Notes under the pieces: model-generated | Seen by the model: the letters and a program-made list of their open reading frames with translations, nothing else | Told to the model about the DNA's origin: nothing | Databases searched by the model: none | Program-made: the position numbers and the translations under genes | Assembly (NCBI GenBank): GCA_019245755.1 | Contig: JAFARC010000018.1 | Location: 22,926-86,925 of the forward strand | Reading direction: 5' to 3' | DNA: 64,000 bases | Origin: Mycobacteriaceae bacterium | GTDB taxonomy: Bacteria; Actinomycetota; Actinomycetes; Mycobacteriales; Mycobacteriaceae | Shown: piece after piece, positions 28,004 to 39,185 of the stretch | How the letters are laid out: each line of letters opens with the position of its first letter | How positions within the stretch are numbered: position 1 is the first letter of the stretch

Positions 28004-29206
28004 GTGTCGGCACGCGGCGACGCCACGATCCTGCACGCTGACCTGGACTCGTTCTACGCCTCGGTCGAGCAGCGTGACGATCCGGCGCTGCACGGCCGAC
28101 CGGTCATTGTCGGCACGGGCGTGGTGCTGGCCGCAAGCTACGAGGCCAAGGCGTACGGCGTGCGCACCGCGATGACCGGGCGGCAGGCCCGTCGGCTGTG
28201 CCCGCACGCGGTGGTCGTGCCACCCCGCATGGCGGCCTATTCGCAGGCCAGCGACGCGGTGTTCGAGGTGTTCCGCGACACCACGCCGGTTGTCGAGCCG
28301 CTGTCGGTGGACGAGGCATTCCTGGACGTCGGCGGCTTGCGCCGCATCTCGGGCATGCCGATCCGTGTCGCCACCCGGCTACGCCGCGACGTCCGTCAGC
28401 GTGTCGGCCTGCCGATCACGGTCGGGATCGCCCGCACCAAGTTTCTGGCCAAGGTGGCCAGCCAGGTCGCCAAGCCGGATGGCTTGCTGCTGGTGCCACC
28501 TGATCACGAACTGGAGTTCCTGCATCCGCTACCCGTCCGGCGGCTGTGGGGGGTCGGCGCCGTAACCGCCGACAAACTGCACTCACACGGCATCGAAACC
28601 GTCGCCGACGTGGCTGAACTCGGCGAGTCGATGCTCGCGTCGCTGGTCGGCCGCGCGATGGGTCACCGGTTGTACGCACTGTCGCGCAATGTCAACGGCC
28701 GCCGGGTCCAGACCGGGATACGCCGCCGCTCGATTGGTGCGCAGCGTGCACTCGGGCGGGGACCGCACAGTTGCCAGCAGATCGACGCCACCGTCTGCAC
28801 GCTTGTCGACCGCATCACACGTCGGATGCGCACCGCTGGCCGCACCGGCCGTACCGTGGTGCTGCGGCTGCGCTTCGACGACTTCGGCCGCGCGACGCGG
28901 TCGCACACTTTACCGAAGCCGACCTGCTGCACCGGACCGCTGCTGGGCGCCGCCCGTGGCCTCGTCGCCGCCGCCGGACCACTGATCGGCGAGCGGGGCC
29001 TCACGATGATCGGCTTCTCGATCACCAACATCGATCGCACTGGGGCGCAGCAGCTCGAGTTGCCGTTCGATGGCGCGCCTGGATTGGGACTCGAACTGGA
29101 CCGCGCCGTCGATCTAGTCCGGCGCCGCTATGGCACCACCGCGCTCACCCGAGGGGTCCTGCTCGGCCGCGGACCCGGTTTGGAGATGCCGCACCTGCCC
29201 GACTGA
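28004..29206 (+). CDS. dinB: Y-family DNA polymerase IV
   Basis: ILHADLDSFYASVEQRDDPALHGRPVIVG, SVDEAFLDV, C-terminal clamp-binding-like QLELPF. Confidence 0.93.
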   Translation: MSARGDATILHADLDSFYASVEQRDDPALHGRPVIVGTGVVLAASYEAKAYGVRTAMTGRQARRLCPHAVVVPPRMAAYSQASDAVFEVFRDTTPVVEPLSVDEAFLDVGGLRRISGMPIRVATRLRRDVRQRVGLPITVGIARTKFLAKVASQVAKPDGLLLVPPDHELEFLHPLPVRRLWGVGAVTADKLHSHGIETVADVAELGESMLASLVGRAMGHRLYALSRNVNGRRVQTGIRRRSIGAQRALGRGPHSCQQIDATVCTLVDRITRRMRTAGRTGRTVVLRLRFDDFGRATRSHTLPKPTCCTGPLLGAARGLVAAAGPLIGERGLTMIGFSITNIDRTGAQQLELPFDGAPGLGLELDRAVDLVRRRYGTTALTRGVLLGRGPGLEMPHLPD

Positions 29207-29272
29207 CCCGAACCGATCCTGAATGACTCGCCGTGTCGGTGGGTACACCGACACCGACGGGAGGACTGGCTC

Positions 29273-29800
29273 ATGCGGGTGACCAAGGAGCAGGCTGCGA
29301 TCAACCGGCAGCGGATCGTCGACAGCGCGATCCGGCTGTTCGCCGAACGCGGTGTGGACGGGGTGGGCGTCGCCGAGGTCATGGCCGATGCCGGCTTTAC
29401 GCACGGCGGCTTCTACAACCACTTCACGTCCAAAGACGACCTCGTGCTGCACGCCTGCAGCACGTCGTTCGCACGCTCGGTGGCCTCCCTGCGCCGCAAC
29501 GCCGCCCAGACACGCGACCCGGACTTCGGCGAATGCCTTTCGGCGGCAATGTTGTCGGAGTCGTCAAAAAGCGATGGACGGTTGGGATCGGTGTACGCCG
29601 ACGGAGTGCGGCAGTTCCTCGACGTGCTGACCGAGCAGTACGGCGATCGGGGTCGCGCAGTCACGGGGCTGGCCGGCTTCGTCGGGGCCCGGGTGATCTC
29701 GAGCGCAGTCGCATCAGCCGATCCGGCGCTGGCCAACGAGTTCTCCGCCGCCCTGCACCCGCCGGAGCAGGATCAGCCGCGGCTCCAGGCCAGCAGCTGA
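29273..29800 (+). CDS. TetR/AcrR family transcriptional regulator
   Basis: RQRIVDSAIRLFAERGVDGVGVAEVMADAGFTHGGFYNHFTSKDDL. Confidence 0.9.
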   Translation: MRVTKEQAAINRQRIVDSAIRLFAERGVDGVGVAEVMADAGFTHGGFYNHFTSKDDLVLHACSTSFARSVASLRRNAAQTRDPDFGECLSAAMLSESSKSDGRLGSVYADGVRQFLDVLTEQYGDRGRAVTGLAGFVGARVISSAVASADPALANEFSAALHPPEQDQPRLQASS

Positions 29801-30777
29801 TCGGCCTCCCAGGTGTTGACGATTCGCTTCGTCGGCACGCCGGCGTCGGTGGCACGCTGCGCACCGTAGCCGAGAAAGTCCAGCTGTCCCGGCGCGTGGG
29901 CGTCGGTGTCGATGGAGAAGATGCAGCCGATCTGCAGCGCGAGGTCGATCAGTCGCCGCGGCGGGTCGCGCCGCTCCGGCCGCGAGTTGATCTCCACTGC
30001 GGTGCCGTGGTCTCGGCACGCGGTGAACACCTTCTCGGCGTCGAACTTCGACTCGGGGCGCAGCCCGCGGTTGCCCTCGACCAGCCGGCCGGTGCAGTGC
30101 CCGAGCACGTCGGTGTGCGGGTCGGCCACCGCGCGCAGCATGCGGCGTGTCATCGACGGCGCATCCATCGAAAGCTTCGAGTGCACGCTGGCCACCACGA
30201 CGTCGAGCCGATCCAATAACTCCGGTTCCTGGTCGAGGGCGCCGTCCTCGAGAATGTCGACCTCGATGCCGGTCAGGATGCGGAACGGTGCCATACGTTC
30301 TCGCAACTCGTCGATCACGTCGAGTTGCGCGCGCAGCCGGTCCGGGGACAGCCCGTTGGCAATCGTGAGCCGCGGCGAGTGGTCGGTCACTGCGCAGTAT
30401 TCGTGGCCTAGTTCCTTGGCAGCCCGCATCATCTCGTCGATCGGCGCGGAGCCGTCGGACCAGTTGGAGTGGGTGTGCAGGTCACCTCGCAGCGCGGCAC
30501 GGACCTCACCGCCCCCCAGATCCTTTGCCGCCCCCCGCAGCTGGACAAGCACGTCGGGTTCTATCCCCGACCACGCCTGCGCGATCACCGCCGCGGTCTT
30601 CGGGCCGACGCCGGGGAGCGTCTGCCAGCTGTTGGCCTGTCCGTGCCGCTCGCGTTCGTCGTCGTCGAGTGCCTCGACGATATCGGCTGCCCTGCGGTAG
30701 GCCATCACCCGTCGCGGCTCTTCGCGGGCGCGGTCCTTGTAGTAGGCGATCTCGCGAAGTGCGGCGACCGGGTCCAT
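29773..30777 (-). CDS. PHP domain protein with N-terminal helix-hairpin-helix region (Rv3856c-like)
   Basis: LPGVGPKTAAVIAQAW; GDLHTHSNWSDGSAPIDEM PHP motif. Confidence 0.85.
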   Translation of the reverse strand: MDPVAALREIAYYKDRAREEPRRVMAYRRAADIVEALDDDERERHGQANSWQTLPGVGPKTAAVIAQAWSGIEPDVLVQLRGAAKDLGGGEVRAALRGDLHTHSNWSDGSAPIDEMMRAAKELGHEYCAVTDHSPRLTIANGLSPDRLRAQLDVIDELRERMAPFRILTGIEVDILEDGALDQEPELLDRLDVVVASVHSKLSMDAPSMTRRMLRAVADPHTDVLGHCTGRLVEGNRGLRPESKFDAEKVFTACRDHGTAVEINSRPERRDPPRRLIDLALQIGCIFSIDTDAHAPGQLDFLGYGAQRATDAGVPTKRIVNTWEADQLLAWSRG

Positions 30778-30851
30778 TACGCCAGTCTGCCTAACCGGCG
30801 AACACTCCCGCGAACAGCATCCCGATCGCAGATGTGACTAGGGTTGATCTG

Positions 30852-31700
30852 GTGCGATTCGCTTTCAAAACCTCACCGCAGAACACCACCTGGGCCGAGA
30901 TGCTGCCGATTTGGCAGGAAGCCGACGACATCGACGTCTACCAGTCCGGCTGGACGTTCGACCACTTCTATCCGATCTTTTCCGACTCCACCGGCCCGTG
31001 CCTGGAGGGCTGGATCACGCTCACGGCCCTGGCGCAAGCTACCAGGCGGCTGCGGCTGGGCACGCTGGTGACCGGCATCCACTACCGCCACCCGGCGGTT
31101 CTGGCGAACATGGCCGCCGCGCTGGACGTCGTGTCGAACGGCCGCCTCGAGCTGGGCATCGGCGCTGGCTGGAACGAGGAGGAGTCCACTGCCTACGGCA
31201 TCGAGCTGGGCAGCGTCAAAGAGCGCATGGACCGGTTCGAGGAGGCGTGCCAAGTGCTGATCGGCCTGCTCAGCCAAAAGACGACAGACTTCGACGGCAG
31301 GTTCTACCAACTCAAGGCCGCGCGCAATGAGCCGAAAGGCCCGCAGCGGCCGCACCCGCCGATCTGCATCGGCGGCAGCGGCGAAAAACGCACACTGCGG
31401 ATCACCGCCCGGTATGCACAGCACTGGAACTACGTCGGCGGCCCTCCCGAGGAATTCGCCCGCAAGCGCGACGTGCTGGCCGCACACTGCGCGGACATCG
31501 GCCGCGACCCCAAGGACATCATGTTGTCCGCGCATGTGCGGCTCGGCCCGGAGCGGGACTACGACAAGGTCGTCGCCGACGCGGCTGCACTCGGCGAGGA
31601 GGGCCTAGACCTCGCGATCGTGTACCTTCCCCAGCCGTACGACCCGGCGGTGCTGGAGCCGTTGGCCAATGCCGTTAGGGCGTCCGGGTTAGCCGGTTGA
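30852..31700 (+). CDS. F420-dependent LLM-class oxidoreductase
   Basis: VRFAFKTSPQNTTWAEML, LGTLVTGIHYRHPAVLANMAAALDVVSNGRLELGIGAGWNEEE. Confidence 0.88.
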   Translation: MRFAFKTSPQNTTWAEMLPIWQEADDIDVYQSGWTFDHFYPIFSDSTGPCLEGWITLTALAQATRRLRLGTLVTGIHYRHPAVLANMAAALDVVSNGRLELGIGAGWNEEESTAYGIELGSVKERMDRFEEACQVLIGLLSQKTTDFDGRFYQLKAARNEPKGPQRPHPPICIGGSGEKRTLRITARYAQHWNYVGGPPEEFARKRDVLAAHCADIGRDPKDIMLSAHVRLGPERDYDKVVADAAALGEEGLDLAIVYLPQPYDPAVLEPLANAVRASGLAG

Positions 31701-31772
31701 TAACGGATCTGTAACAATTGGCAAAGTATCGATCGTGGGCCGCCGGGTCGGCGGTCGCTGATCGCGCAGACG

Positions 31773-31913
31773 TCAAAAGCCGAAGCGCAGCAGCTCGTCG
31801 GGGGTTACCAGGCGCTCGTGCTTGGCGGGAAATTCGCGGCTCTTCACGGGGTGCCGAAACCATGACCAGGCGATTCGACCCACCCGAGACTGGGGTATCG
31901 GGTTGAGGTGCAC
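31773..31913 (-). CDS. Candidate small protein (46 aa; 49 aa if GTG at 31922 is used)
   Basis: VHLNPIPQSRVGRIAWSWFRHPVKSREFPAKHERLVTPDELLRFGF*; preceded by GCAGGAGTGACAATC (GGAG ribosome binding site). Below ORF-track length cutoff. Confidence 0.5.
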   Translation of the reverse strand: MHLNPIPQSRVGRIAWSWFRHPVKSREFPAKHERLVTPDELLRFGF

Positions 31914-32081
31914 GATTGTCACTCCTGCGGTGAACTAGCTCCGTTTATTGACGCGGGTGATTAGTTTACACCGCACCACCCACACCCGAACATTGAACAC
32001 CCGATAGTGGGCAAACTCCGGGAGGCGCGCCAAAACTCTAAAGGGCGTGTCGAGACTTTCGCTGGCGCGCTCCGGTGACTC

Positions 32082-33548
32082 TCAGCGCTGCGGCGCGGCC
32101 GTCGGCGGGATCGGCGCGGGCAGCGCCGTGACGCCCATCAGATAGTCGTCGACGGCGGCGGCTGCCGCCCGGCCCTCTGCGATGGCCCAGACGATCAGCG
32201 ACTGCCCGCGGCCCATGTCTCCGGCGACGAATACGCCGCGAACCGAGGTCGCGTAGTCACCCTCTCGTGCGACGTTGCCACGGTCGGTGAAGTTGATCCC
32301 CAGATCGGTGAGCAAGCCGTCTCTCTCCGGCCCGACGAAGCCCATCGCCAACAGCACCAGGTCGGCTTCCAGCTCGAAGTCGGTGTCCTCCACCTTTTCG
32401 AACGTGCCGCCGACCATCTTCACCTCGTGTGCCCGAAGGCCCGTCACATGGCCGTGGCGCCCGATGAATGCCTCGGTGTTGACCGAGAATACGCGCTCCC
32501 CGCCTTCCTCGTGCGCGGCAGACACCCGGTACATCAACGGGTACGTCGGCCACGGCGTGGAGTCGGCGCGGCCGTCCGGCGGCCGCGGCATGATCTCGAA
32601 CTGGTGCACGTTGACGGCGCCCTGTCGGTGCACAGTGCCCAAGCAGTCAGCGCCCGTGTCGCCGCCGCCGATGATGATGACCTTTTTGCCCTTGGCGGTG
32701 ATCGGTGGCTCGCCGTCGCCGCCGAGCACCGGGTCACCCTCCTGCACCCGGTTGGCCCACGGCAGATACTCCATCGCCTGATGAATACCGTCGAGTTCGC
32801 GGCCCGGGATCGGCAGGTCACGCCACGCCGTTGCCCCGCCGGCCAGCACGACGGCGTCGCAGTCGGCGCGCAGCTGCTCGGCGGTGATGTCGACGCCGAC
32901 GTTCACACCCGGCTTGAAGATCGTTCCCTCGGCCTCCATCTGGGCTAGTCGGCGGTCAAGATGGCGCTTCTCCATCTTGAACTCCGGAATTCCGTAGCGC
33001 AGCAGCCCACCGATCCGGTCGGCGCGCTCGAACACCGTGACCGTGTGTCCGGCACGGGTAAGCTGCTGGGCGGCCGCGAGACCGGCCGGCCCGGAGCCGA
33101 CTACCGCGACGGTCTTGCTGGTCAGCGTGTGCGGCGGCGTCGGCTCCACCCAACCCTGCGCGAAGGCGTTGTCGATGATTTCGACCTCGACCTGCTTGAT
33201 GGTCACCGGATCCTGGTTGATGCCGAGCACGCACGACGCCTCACACGGTGCCGGACACAGCCGTCCGGTGAACTCCGGAAAATTGTTGGTGGCGTGCAGT
33301 CGCTCAATCGCATCGCGCCAGCGGTCGGTGCGGACCAAATCGTTCCACTCAGGAATCAGGTTTCCGAGGGGACAGCCGTTGTGGCAGAACGGGATTCCAC
33401 AGTCCATGCAACGCGCTGCCTGGGTGCGCAGCCTGTCGTGGCTGAACTGCTCGTAGACCTCGTTCCAGTCCTTGAGCCGCAGCGGCACCGGCCGCCGCTT
33501 CGGCAGCTCACGCTCGCGGTGCTTGAGGAAGCCGGCCGGATCAGCCAT
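32082..33548 (-). CDS. gltD: Glutamate synthase small subunit
   Basis: [44 protein letters not shown]...[29 protein letters not shown]. Confidence 0.97.
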   Translation of the reverse strand: MADPAGFLKHRERELPKRRPVPLRLKDWNEVYEQFSHDRLRTQAARCMDCGIPFCHNGCPLGNLIPEWNDLVRTDRWRDAIERLHATNNFPEFTGRLCPAPCEASCVLGINQDPVTIKQVEVEIIDNAFAQGWVEPTPPHTLTSKTVAVVGSGPAGLAAAQQLTRAGHTVTVFERADRIGGLLRYGIPEFKMEKRHLDRRLAQMEAEGTIFKPGVNVGVDITAEQLRADCDAVVLAGGATAWRDLPIPGRELDGIHQAMEYLPWANRVQEGDPVLGGDGEPPITAKGKKVIIIGGGDTGADCLGTVHRQGAVNVHQFEIMPRPPDGRADSTPWPTYPLMYRVSAAHEEGGERVFSVNTEAFIGRHGHVTGLRAHEVKMVGGTFEKVEDTDFELEADLVLLAMGFVGPERDGLLTDLGINFTDRGNVAREGDYATSVRGVFVAGDMGRGQSLIVWAIAEGRAAAAAVDDYLMGVTALPAPIPPTAAPQR

Positions 33549-36500
33549 GGGCCGCCGCCATGATCGCCTCGTCTACGTCGGTTCCGTTCTGCTCCGCCTC
33601 GGCGATGGCCTCCAAAACGCGCTTGTAGTCGCGCGGCATGACCTTTACGAACTGCTGTCGTTCCCTGCCCCAGTGAGCCAGAATTCGCTTGCCCGGCGCG
33701 GAGTCCGTGGCGTCGACGTGTTTGGTCAGCGCGTGGTGCAGCCAGTCCAGATCGTCGTCATCAAGTTCCTCGAGTTCGACCATCTCCGCGTTCAGGTGGT
33801 CGGGCAGCCTGCTTTCAGGGTCGTGCACGTAGGCGATACCGCCGGACATGCCCGCCGCGAAGTTTCGTCCGGTCGGACCCAGGATGACGACCTTGCCGCC
33901 GGTCATGTACTCGCAGCCATGGTCACCCACTCCCTCGACCACGGCGTGGGCTCCGGAGTTGCGGACCGCGAAGCGCTCGCCGACCACACCGCGCAGAAAC
34001 GCCTCTCCGCTGGTGGCGCCGAACAGGATGACGTTGCCGCCGATGATGTTCTCTTCGGCGACGAAGTCAGCCGGCGCATTGCGGGCCGGCCGCACCACGA
34101 TGCGGCCACCGGACAGGCCCTTGCCGACGTAGTCGTTGGCGTCGCCGTACACCCGCAGCGTGATACCCCTGGGTATGAAGGCTCCGAAACTGTTTCCGGC
34201 CGACCCGTCGAATGTGATGTCGATGGTGTTGTCGGGCAGTCCTTGCCCGCCATAGGCCTTCGTCAGCTCGTGCCCGAGCATGGTTCCCACCGTGCGGTTG
34301 ACGTTGGTTATCTTGGTGGAGAAGGTCACCGGCTTCTGTTGGTCGAGGGCCTCCCGGCTGACGACGATGAGCTGCTGATCCAGCGCCTTGTCCAGGCCGT
34401 GGTCTTGCCGCGAACTGCAGTAGAGGTCCTGGTTCATGAACGCCGACTCCGGGTCGTGCAGCACGGGCGACAAGTCCAGTTTGTGTGCTTTCCAGTGCTC
34501 GGCGGCCAGCGTGGTGTCCAAAGAGCCGACCTGGCCCACGGCTTCGTTGATGGTCCGGAAGCCGAGTTGCGCCAGGTGCTCGCGCACCTCTTCGGCGACG
34601 AACATGAAGAAGTTCTCCACGAATTCCGGCCGGCCGATGAAGCGCTTACGCAACTCCGGGTTCTGCGTGGCGACGCCCACCGGGCAGGTGTCAAGGTGAC
34701 AAACCCGCATCATGATGCAGCCCGATACCACCAGCGGTGCGGTGGCGAACCCGTACTCCTCGGCGCCGAGCAACGTCGCGATCACCACGTCGCGGCCCGT
34801 CTTCATCTGCCCGTCCACCTGAACGACGATCCGGTCGCGTAACCCGTTGAGCAGCAGTGTCTGTTGCGTCTCCGCCAGGCCCAGTTCCCAAGGCGCGCCC
34901 GCGTGCTTCATCGACGTGAGCGGGGTGGCGCCCGTGCCGCCGTCATGGCCGGAGATCAGCACCACATCGGCGTGCGCTTTGGAAACCCCTGCCGCCACGG
35001 TGCCGACGCCTACCTCCGAGACCAGCTTCACGTGCACCCGTGCCTGCGGGTTGGCGTTCTTCAGGTCATAAATCAGCTGCGCGAGGTCCTCGATCGAATA
35101 GATGTCATGGTGCGGCGGCGGCGAGATCAGGCCGACGCCCGGTGTGGAGTGTCGCACCTCGGCCACCCACGGATAGACCTTGTGCCCGGGCAGCTGGCCG
35201 CCCTCACCGGGTTTCGCGCCCTGTGCCATCTTGATCTGGATGTCGGTGCAGTTCGTCAGATAGTCGCTGGTGACGCCGAACCTGGCCGAGGCGACCTGCT
35301 TGATCGCGCTGCGCCGCCAGTCGCCGTTGGGGTCGCGCTCGAACCGACGCACATCCTCGCCGCCCTCCCCGCAGTTCGATCGGCCACCGAGCCGGTTCAT
35401 CGCGATCGCCAGCGTCTCGTGTGCTTCGGCAGAGATCGACCCGTAGCTCATCGCACCCGTGGCGAATCGCCTGACGATTTCGCTGGCCGGTTCCACCTCT
35501 TCGATCGGCACCGGGGGGCGCACTCCCTCTTTGAACTTCAACAGCCCGCGCAGCGACGCCATCCGCTGGCTCTGGTCGTCGACCAGCTTGCTGTACTCCT
35601 TGAAGATCTTGTACTGCCCGGTGCGGGTCGAGTGCTGCAGCTTGAATACGGTGTCCGGGTTGAACAAGTGGTATTCGCCCTCGCGGCGCCACTGGTATTC
35701 CCCACCCACCGGCAACTCCCGGTGCGCGCGCTCCTCAGGGCGGTCCAGATGGGCGATGGCGTGCCGGGCGGCCACGTCGTCGGCGATGTCGTCGAGGTCG
35801 ATGCCCCCGGTCGGACAGGCGAGGCCGGTGAAGTATTCGTCGAGAAGCGCCTGCGACATGCCGACCGCCTGGAACAGCTGCGCCCCGGTGTAGGACGCCA
35901 GCGTCGAGATGCCCATCTTCGACATCACCTTCAGCACGCCCTTGCCGGCCGCCTTGACGTAGTTGGTCAGCGCCTTCTCGCGGTCCATCCCGGTGATCAC
36001 GCCACGGTCGAGCATGTCCTCGATCGACTCGAACGCCATGTATGGGTTGATCGCGGCAGCGCCGAAGCCGATCAGCGCCGCCATGTGGTGCACCTCGCGC
36101 GCATCGCCTGACTCCACGACCAGTCCGACGAGCGTGCGGGTGCGTTCACGCACGAGGTGATGGTGCACGGCCGACACGCTGAGCAACGACGGGATCGGTG
36201 CTAGCTTCTCGTCGGATTCCCGGTCGGACAGCACGATGATCCGGGCGTCGTCGGCGATCGCGGCCGACGCCTGCGCGCGCACCTCATCCAGCGCGGCCTT
36301 CAGCCCGGCGCCACCCTCGGCCACCGGGTACAGACAGCGAATCACCCTGGTGCGCATGCCATGCCGACGGCCGTTGATCTCCTCGTCGGGGTCGAGATTG
36401 ATCAGCTTGGCCAATTCGTGGTTCCGCAGAATTGGCTGCTGCAGCACGATCTGACGACACGAGTTCTCGTCAGGGCTGAGCAGGTCGCCTTCCGGCCCGA

Positions 36501-38130
36501 TCACGCCCTGCAGGCTGGTCACCACCTCTTCGCGGATGGCGTCCAGCGGCGGGTTGGTCACCTGCGCGAAGAGCTGGTGGAAGTAGTCGTAGAGCATCCG
36601 CGACCGCTGCGAGAGCACGGCGACCGGGGTGTCGGTGCCCATCGATCCGATCGGCTCCACACCGGCGCGGGACATCGGCGCGACCAGCAGGTTGAGCTCT
36701 TCGTAGGTGTAGCCGAATACCAACTGCCGCAAAACGATCCGGTGATGCGGCATCCGGACGTAGGGTCCCTGCGGCAACTCCTCGAGTCCGATCAACCCGT
36801 TGTCGAGCCAGTCCTGGTACGGGTGTTCGACGGCCAACTCGGCTTTGATCTCCTCGTCGGAGACGATGCGGCCCTGCGCGGTGTCGACCAGGAACATGCG
36901 CCCCGGCTGCAACCGCATTCTGCGCACCACCTTCGCCGGGTCCAGTTCGAGCACCCCGGCCTCTGAGGCCATCACTACCAGCCCGTCGTCTGTCACCCAG
37001 ATCCGTGACGGTCGAAGGCCGTTGCGGTCCAGCACCGCCCCGACCACCGTGCCGTCGGTGAACGTCATCGACGCCGGGCCGTCCCAGGGCTCCATCAGCG
37101 ACGCGTGGTACTGGTAGAACGCCCGGCGCGCCGGGTCCATCGACTCGTGACGTTCCCACGCCTCGGGGATCATCATCAGCACCGCGTGCGCGAGGCTGCG
37201 CCCGCCGAGGTGCAGCAGTTCGAGCACTTCGTCGAAGCGCGCGGTGTCCGAAGCGCCCGGCGTGCAAATCGGGAACAGCTTCTCGACCTCGTGTGGCGAG
37301 CCGAATATGTCGGAGCCGATCAGGGCTTCGCGGGCGCGCATCCAGTTCTCGTTTCCGGTGACGGTGTTGATCTCGCCGTTGTGGGCGATCCTTCGGAACG
37401 GGTGCGCCAACGGCCAGGACGGGAAGGTGTTCGTCGAGAACCGGGAATGAACGATGCCCAGTGCGCTGGTCAGTCGCTCGTCTTGCAGATCGAGGTAGAA
37501 CGCCTTCAGCTGAGGGGTGGTCAGCATTCCCTTGAATACGTAGGTCTGACCGGAAAGGCTGGGAAAATAGACGGTTTCACGGCCGGGGCCGTCCTGACCG
37601 GGTCCCTTGGTACCGAGCTCGTGCTCTGCCCGCTTGCGCACGATGTAGGCGCGCCGTTCGAGCTCCATGCCTTCGGCGCCGGCGATGAAGACCTGTCGGA
37701 AGGTGGGCATCGCATCGCGGGCGAGTGCGCCGAGCGAAGACTCGTCGGTGGGCACCGCGCGCCACCCGAGCACCTCGAGACCCTCGGCCTCGGCGATCTT
37801 CTCCACCGCAGCACACGCCACCGCGGCGTCTTTCGACGACTGGGGCAGGAATGCCATGCCGGTGGCGTAGCTGCCCCGTGGCGGAAGGTCGAAATCCACC
37901 ACCGCGCGCAGTAATTCATCGGGAACCTGGATCAGGATGCCGGCGCCGTCACCGGTATGCGGCTCGGCGCCCTGGGCTCCGCGATGCTCCAGGTTGAGCA
38001 GGGCGGTGATCGCCTTGTCGACGATGTCGCGGCTGCGGCGCCCGTAAATGTCGACGACCATCGCGACGCCGCACGCGTCATGTTCGAACGCGGGGTTATA
38101 AAGCCCGACATTCCTGGGCGTCATTCCCAC
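33541..38130 (-). CDS. gltB: Glutamate synthase large subunit
   Basis: 1529 aa; N-terminal HDACGVAMV GATase [42 protein letters not shown]. Confidence 0.98.
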   Translation of the reverse strand: MGMTPRNVGLYNPAFEHDACGVAMVVDIYGRRSRDIVDKAITALLNLEHRGAQGAEPHTGDGAGILIQVPDELLRAVVDFDLPPRGSYATGMAFLPQSSKDAAVACAAVEKIAEAEGLEVLGWRAVPTDESSLGALARDAMPTFRQVFIAGAEGMELERRAYIVRKRAEHELGTKGPGQDGPGRETVYFPSLSGQTYVFKGMLTTPQLKAFYLDLQDERLTSALGIVHSRFSTNTFPSWPLAHPFRRIAHNGEINTVTGNENWMRAREALIGSDIFGSPHEVEKLFPICTPGASDTARFDEVLELLHLGGRSLAHAVLMMIPEAWERHESMDPARRAFYQYHASLMEPWDGPASMTFTDGTVVGAVLDRNGLRPSRIWVTDDGLVVMASEAGVLELDPAKVVRRMRLQPGRMFLVDTAQGRIVSDEEIKAELAVEHPYQDWLDNGLIGLEELPQGPYVRMPHHRIVLRQLVFGYTYEELNLLVAPMSRAGVEPIGSMGTDTPVAVLSQRSRMLYDYFHQLFAQVTNPPLDAIREEVVTSLQGVIGPEGDLLSPDENSCRQIVLQQPILRNHELAKLINLDPDEEINGRRHGMRTRVIRCLYPVAEGGAGLKAALDEVRAQASAAIADDARIIVLSDRESDEKLAPIPSLLSVSAVHHHLVRERTRTLVGLVVESGDAREVHHMAALIGFGAAAINPYMAFESIEDMLDRGVITGMDREKALTNYVKAAGKGVLKVMSKMGISTLASYTGAQLFQAVGMSQALLDEYFTGLACPTGGIDLDDIADDVAARHAIAHLDRPEERAHRELPVGGEYQWRREGEYHLFNPDTVFKLQHSTRTGQYKIFKEYSKLVDDQSQRMASLRGLLKFKEGVRPPVPIEEVEPASEIVRRFATGAMSYGSISAEAHETLAIAMNRLGGRSNCGEGGEDVRRFERDPNGDWRRSAIKQVASARFGVTSDYLTNCTDIQIKMAQGAKPGEGGQLPGHKVYPWVAEVRHSTPGVGLISPPPHHDIYSIEDLAQLIYDLKNANPQARVHVKLVSEVGVGTVAAGVSKAHADVVLISGHDGGTGATPLTSMKHAGAPWELGLAETQQTLLLNGLRDRIVVQVDGQMKTGRDVVIATLLGAEEYGFATAPLVVSGCIMMRVCHLDTCPVGVATQNPELRKRFIGRPEFVENFFMFVAEEVREHLAQLGFRTINEAVGQVGSLDTTLAAEHWKAHKLDLSPVLHDPESAFMNQDLYCSSRQDHGLDKALDQQLIVVSREALDQQKPVTFSTKITNVNRTVGTMLGHELTKAYGGQGLPDNTIDITFDGSAGNSFGAFIPRGITLRVYGDANDYVGKGLSGGRIVVRPARNAPADFVAEENIIGGNVILFGATSGEAFLRGVVGERFAVRNSGAHAVVEGVGDHGCEYMTGGKVVILGPTGRNFAAGMSGGIAYVHDPESRLPDHLNAEMVELEELDDDDLDWLHHALTKHVDATDSAPGKRILAHWGRERQQFVKVMPRDYKRVLEAIAEAEQNGTDVDEAIMAAAHG

Positions 38131-38170
38131 CTAACCCTTCGCGAAAATAATGCACCTGGCCTTGTCGATT

Positions 38171-38275
38171 CTGCGCCGGTTCACACCGGCTGCCACCAGG
38201 GCGGAATCCCGCGGAGGGAGTGCTGCCGTGCGACGCTGGACGGCGCACTTGTCCCAGTCACGACAAGTGCAGAAA
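38171..38275 (-). promoter_or_regulatory. Structured gltB leader (candidate cis-regulatory RNA)
   Basis: On the gltB strand: 9-bp hairpin GCACTTGTC-N8-GACAAGTGC (38270-38245), GCGG-GATT-CCGC (38212-38201), GCCGGT-GTGA-ACCGGC with GNRA tetraloop (38190-38175). Confidence 0.5.
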
Positions 38276-38516
38276 ACGATATGACAAACACCGCCTGACA
38301 TGCCAACTTAGTCAACCCTAACCAGGCCTTCGGCGGCCGCCGTCTGCGTCCGATTTCAGGCACCGGAACCGCTGTGCCGCTTGCTAATTGATGATACTCG
38401 CGTGGGACGCGGTGCCGGTACACCGTCCGACTCAAGTTTGCTGGATTTACGAAGCTGTCGCGCCTATCCCGCATCCACCACGTGAAATACCCGAGTGACG
38501 AGTCGCCGAGTGATTT

Positions 38517-39131
38517 CTAATTGTTTGCTGTCGGGGGGGCCTGCAGCATCCGCCACAGCCCTTCGGCAAGGCGTTCGCAGAACGCGTCGGCGCCGTCGTC
38601 GGCATGGGTCAGGGCACGAAAGAATGTGGCGCCACGGACGATGTCGAATACCGCCTCCGCGTCGCAGTCCGGGGCCACCCGGCCTTCGGCGGCGGCATGG
38701 CCGATCAACTCCTTGAGTGCCGCACGCACCGGCAGCTCGCCGCGGGTGAGCAGGCGCTGGTAGCTGGCCGGGTCGCGGCCGTAACCGGCAAGCAGGCCGG
38801 GGACTGCGGCGCGGGCGGCCGGTTCGGTGGCCACGTCGAGGAACAGCCCCACCCAGGTCCGAAGGTCGGCGCGCAGGTCGCCGGTCGGATCGGGAAGGTC
38901 GAAGGTGTCCAGATGCAGCACCGCTTCTTCGAGCAGCTCGGCCTTGCTGGCCCAGCGGCGGTAGATGGTCGGGATGCCGACCCCCGCGCGCCGCGCGATC
39001 GCGGCCAGCGTGGTGTCCTCATAGCCTTGCTCGACCACAACATCTCGGGCCGCCGAGATGATGGCCGCGCCCACCGCTGGATCACGGGGCCGACCCGGAC
39101 CCGCGCGCGTTCCGTTCTTGCTGTGCGCCAT
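38517..39131 (-). CDS. TetR/AcrR family transcriptional regulator
   Basis: GRPRDPAVGAAIISAARDVVVEQGYEDTTLAAIARRAGVGIPTIYRRWASKAELL. Confidence 0.92.
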   Translation of the reverse strand: MAHSKNGTRAGPGRPRDPAVGAAIISAARDVVVEQGYEDTTLAAIARRAGVGIPTIYRRWASKAELLEEAVLHLDTFDLPDPTGDLRADLRTWVGLFLDVATEPAARAAVPGLLAGYGRDPASYQRLLTRGELPVRAALKELIGHAAAEGRVAPDCDAEAVFDIVRGATFFRALTHADDGADAFCERLAEGLWRMLQAPPTANN

Positions 39132-39151
39132 CCGCCTCCGGAAAAGGTATT

Positions 39152-39173
39152 GATTACGTATCGTAACGTAATC
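39152..39173. promoter_or_regulatory. Putative TetR operator palindrome
   Basis: GATTACGT-ATCGTA-ACGTAATC, 8-bp arms, in the 54-bp divergent intergenic region. Confidence 0.7.
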
Positions 39174-39185
39174 TACCATGCGTAC

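Noticed and set aside
33472-34842. 456-aa plus-strand ORF (and 34864-36111, 37105-37914) across gltB/gltD
   Set aside because: Antisense shadow ORFs in high-GC sequence; lie opposite clear gltB/gltD domains and have histidine/valine-rich shadow composition.
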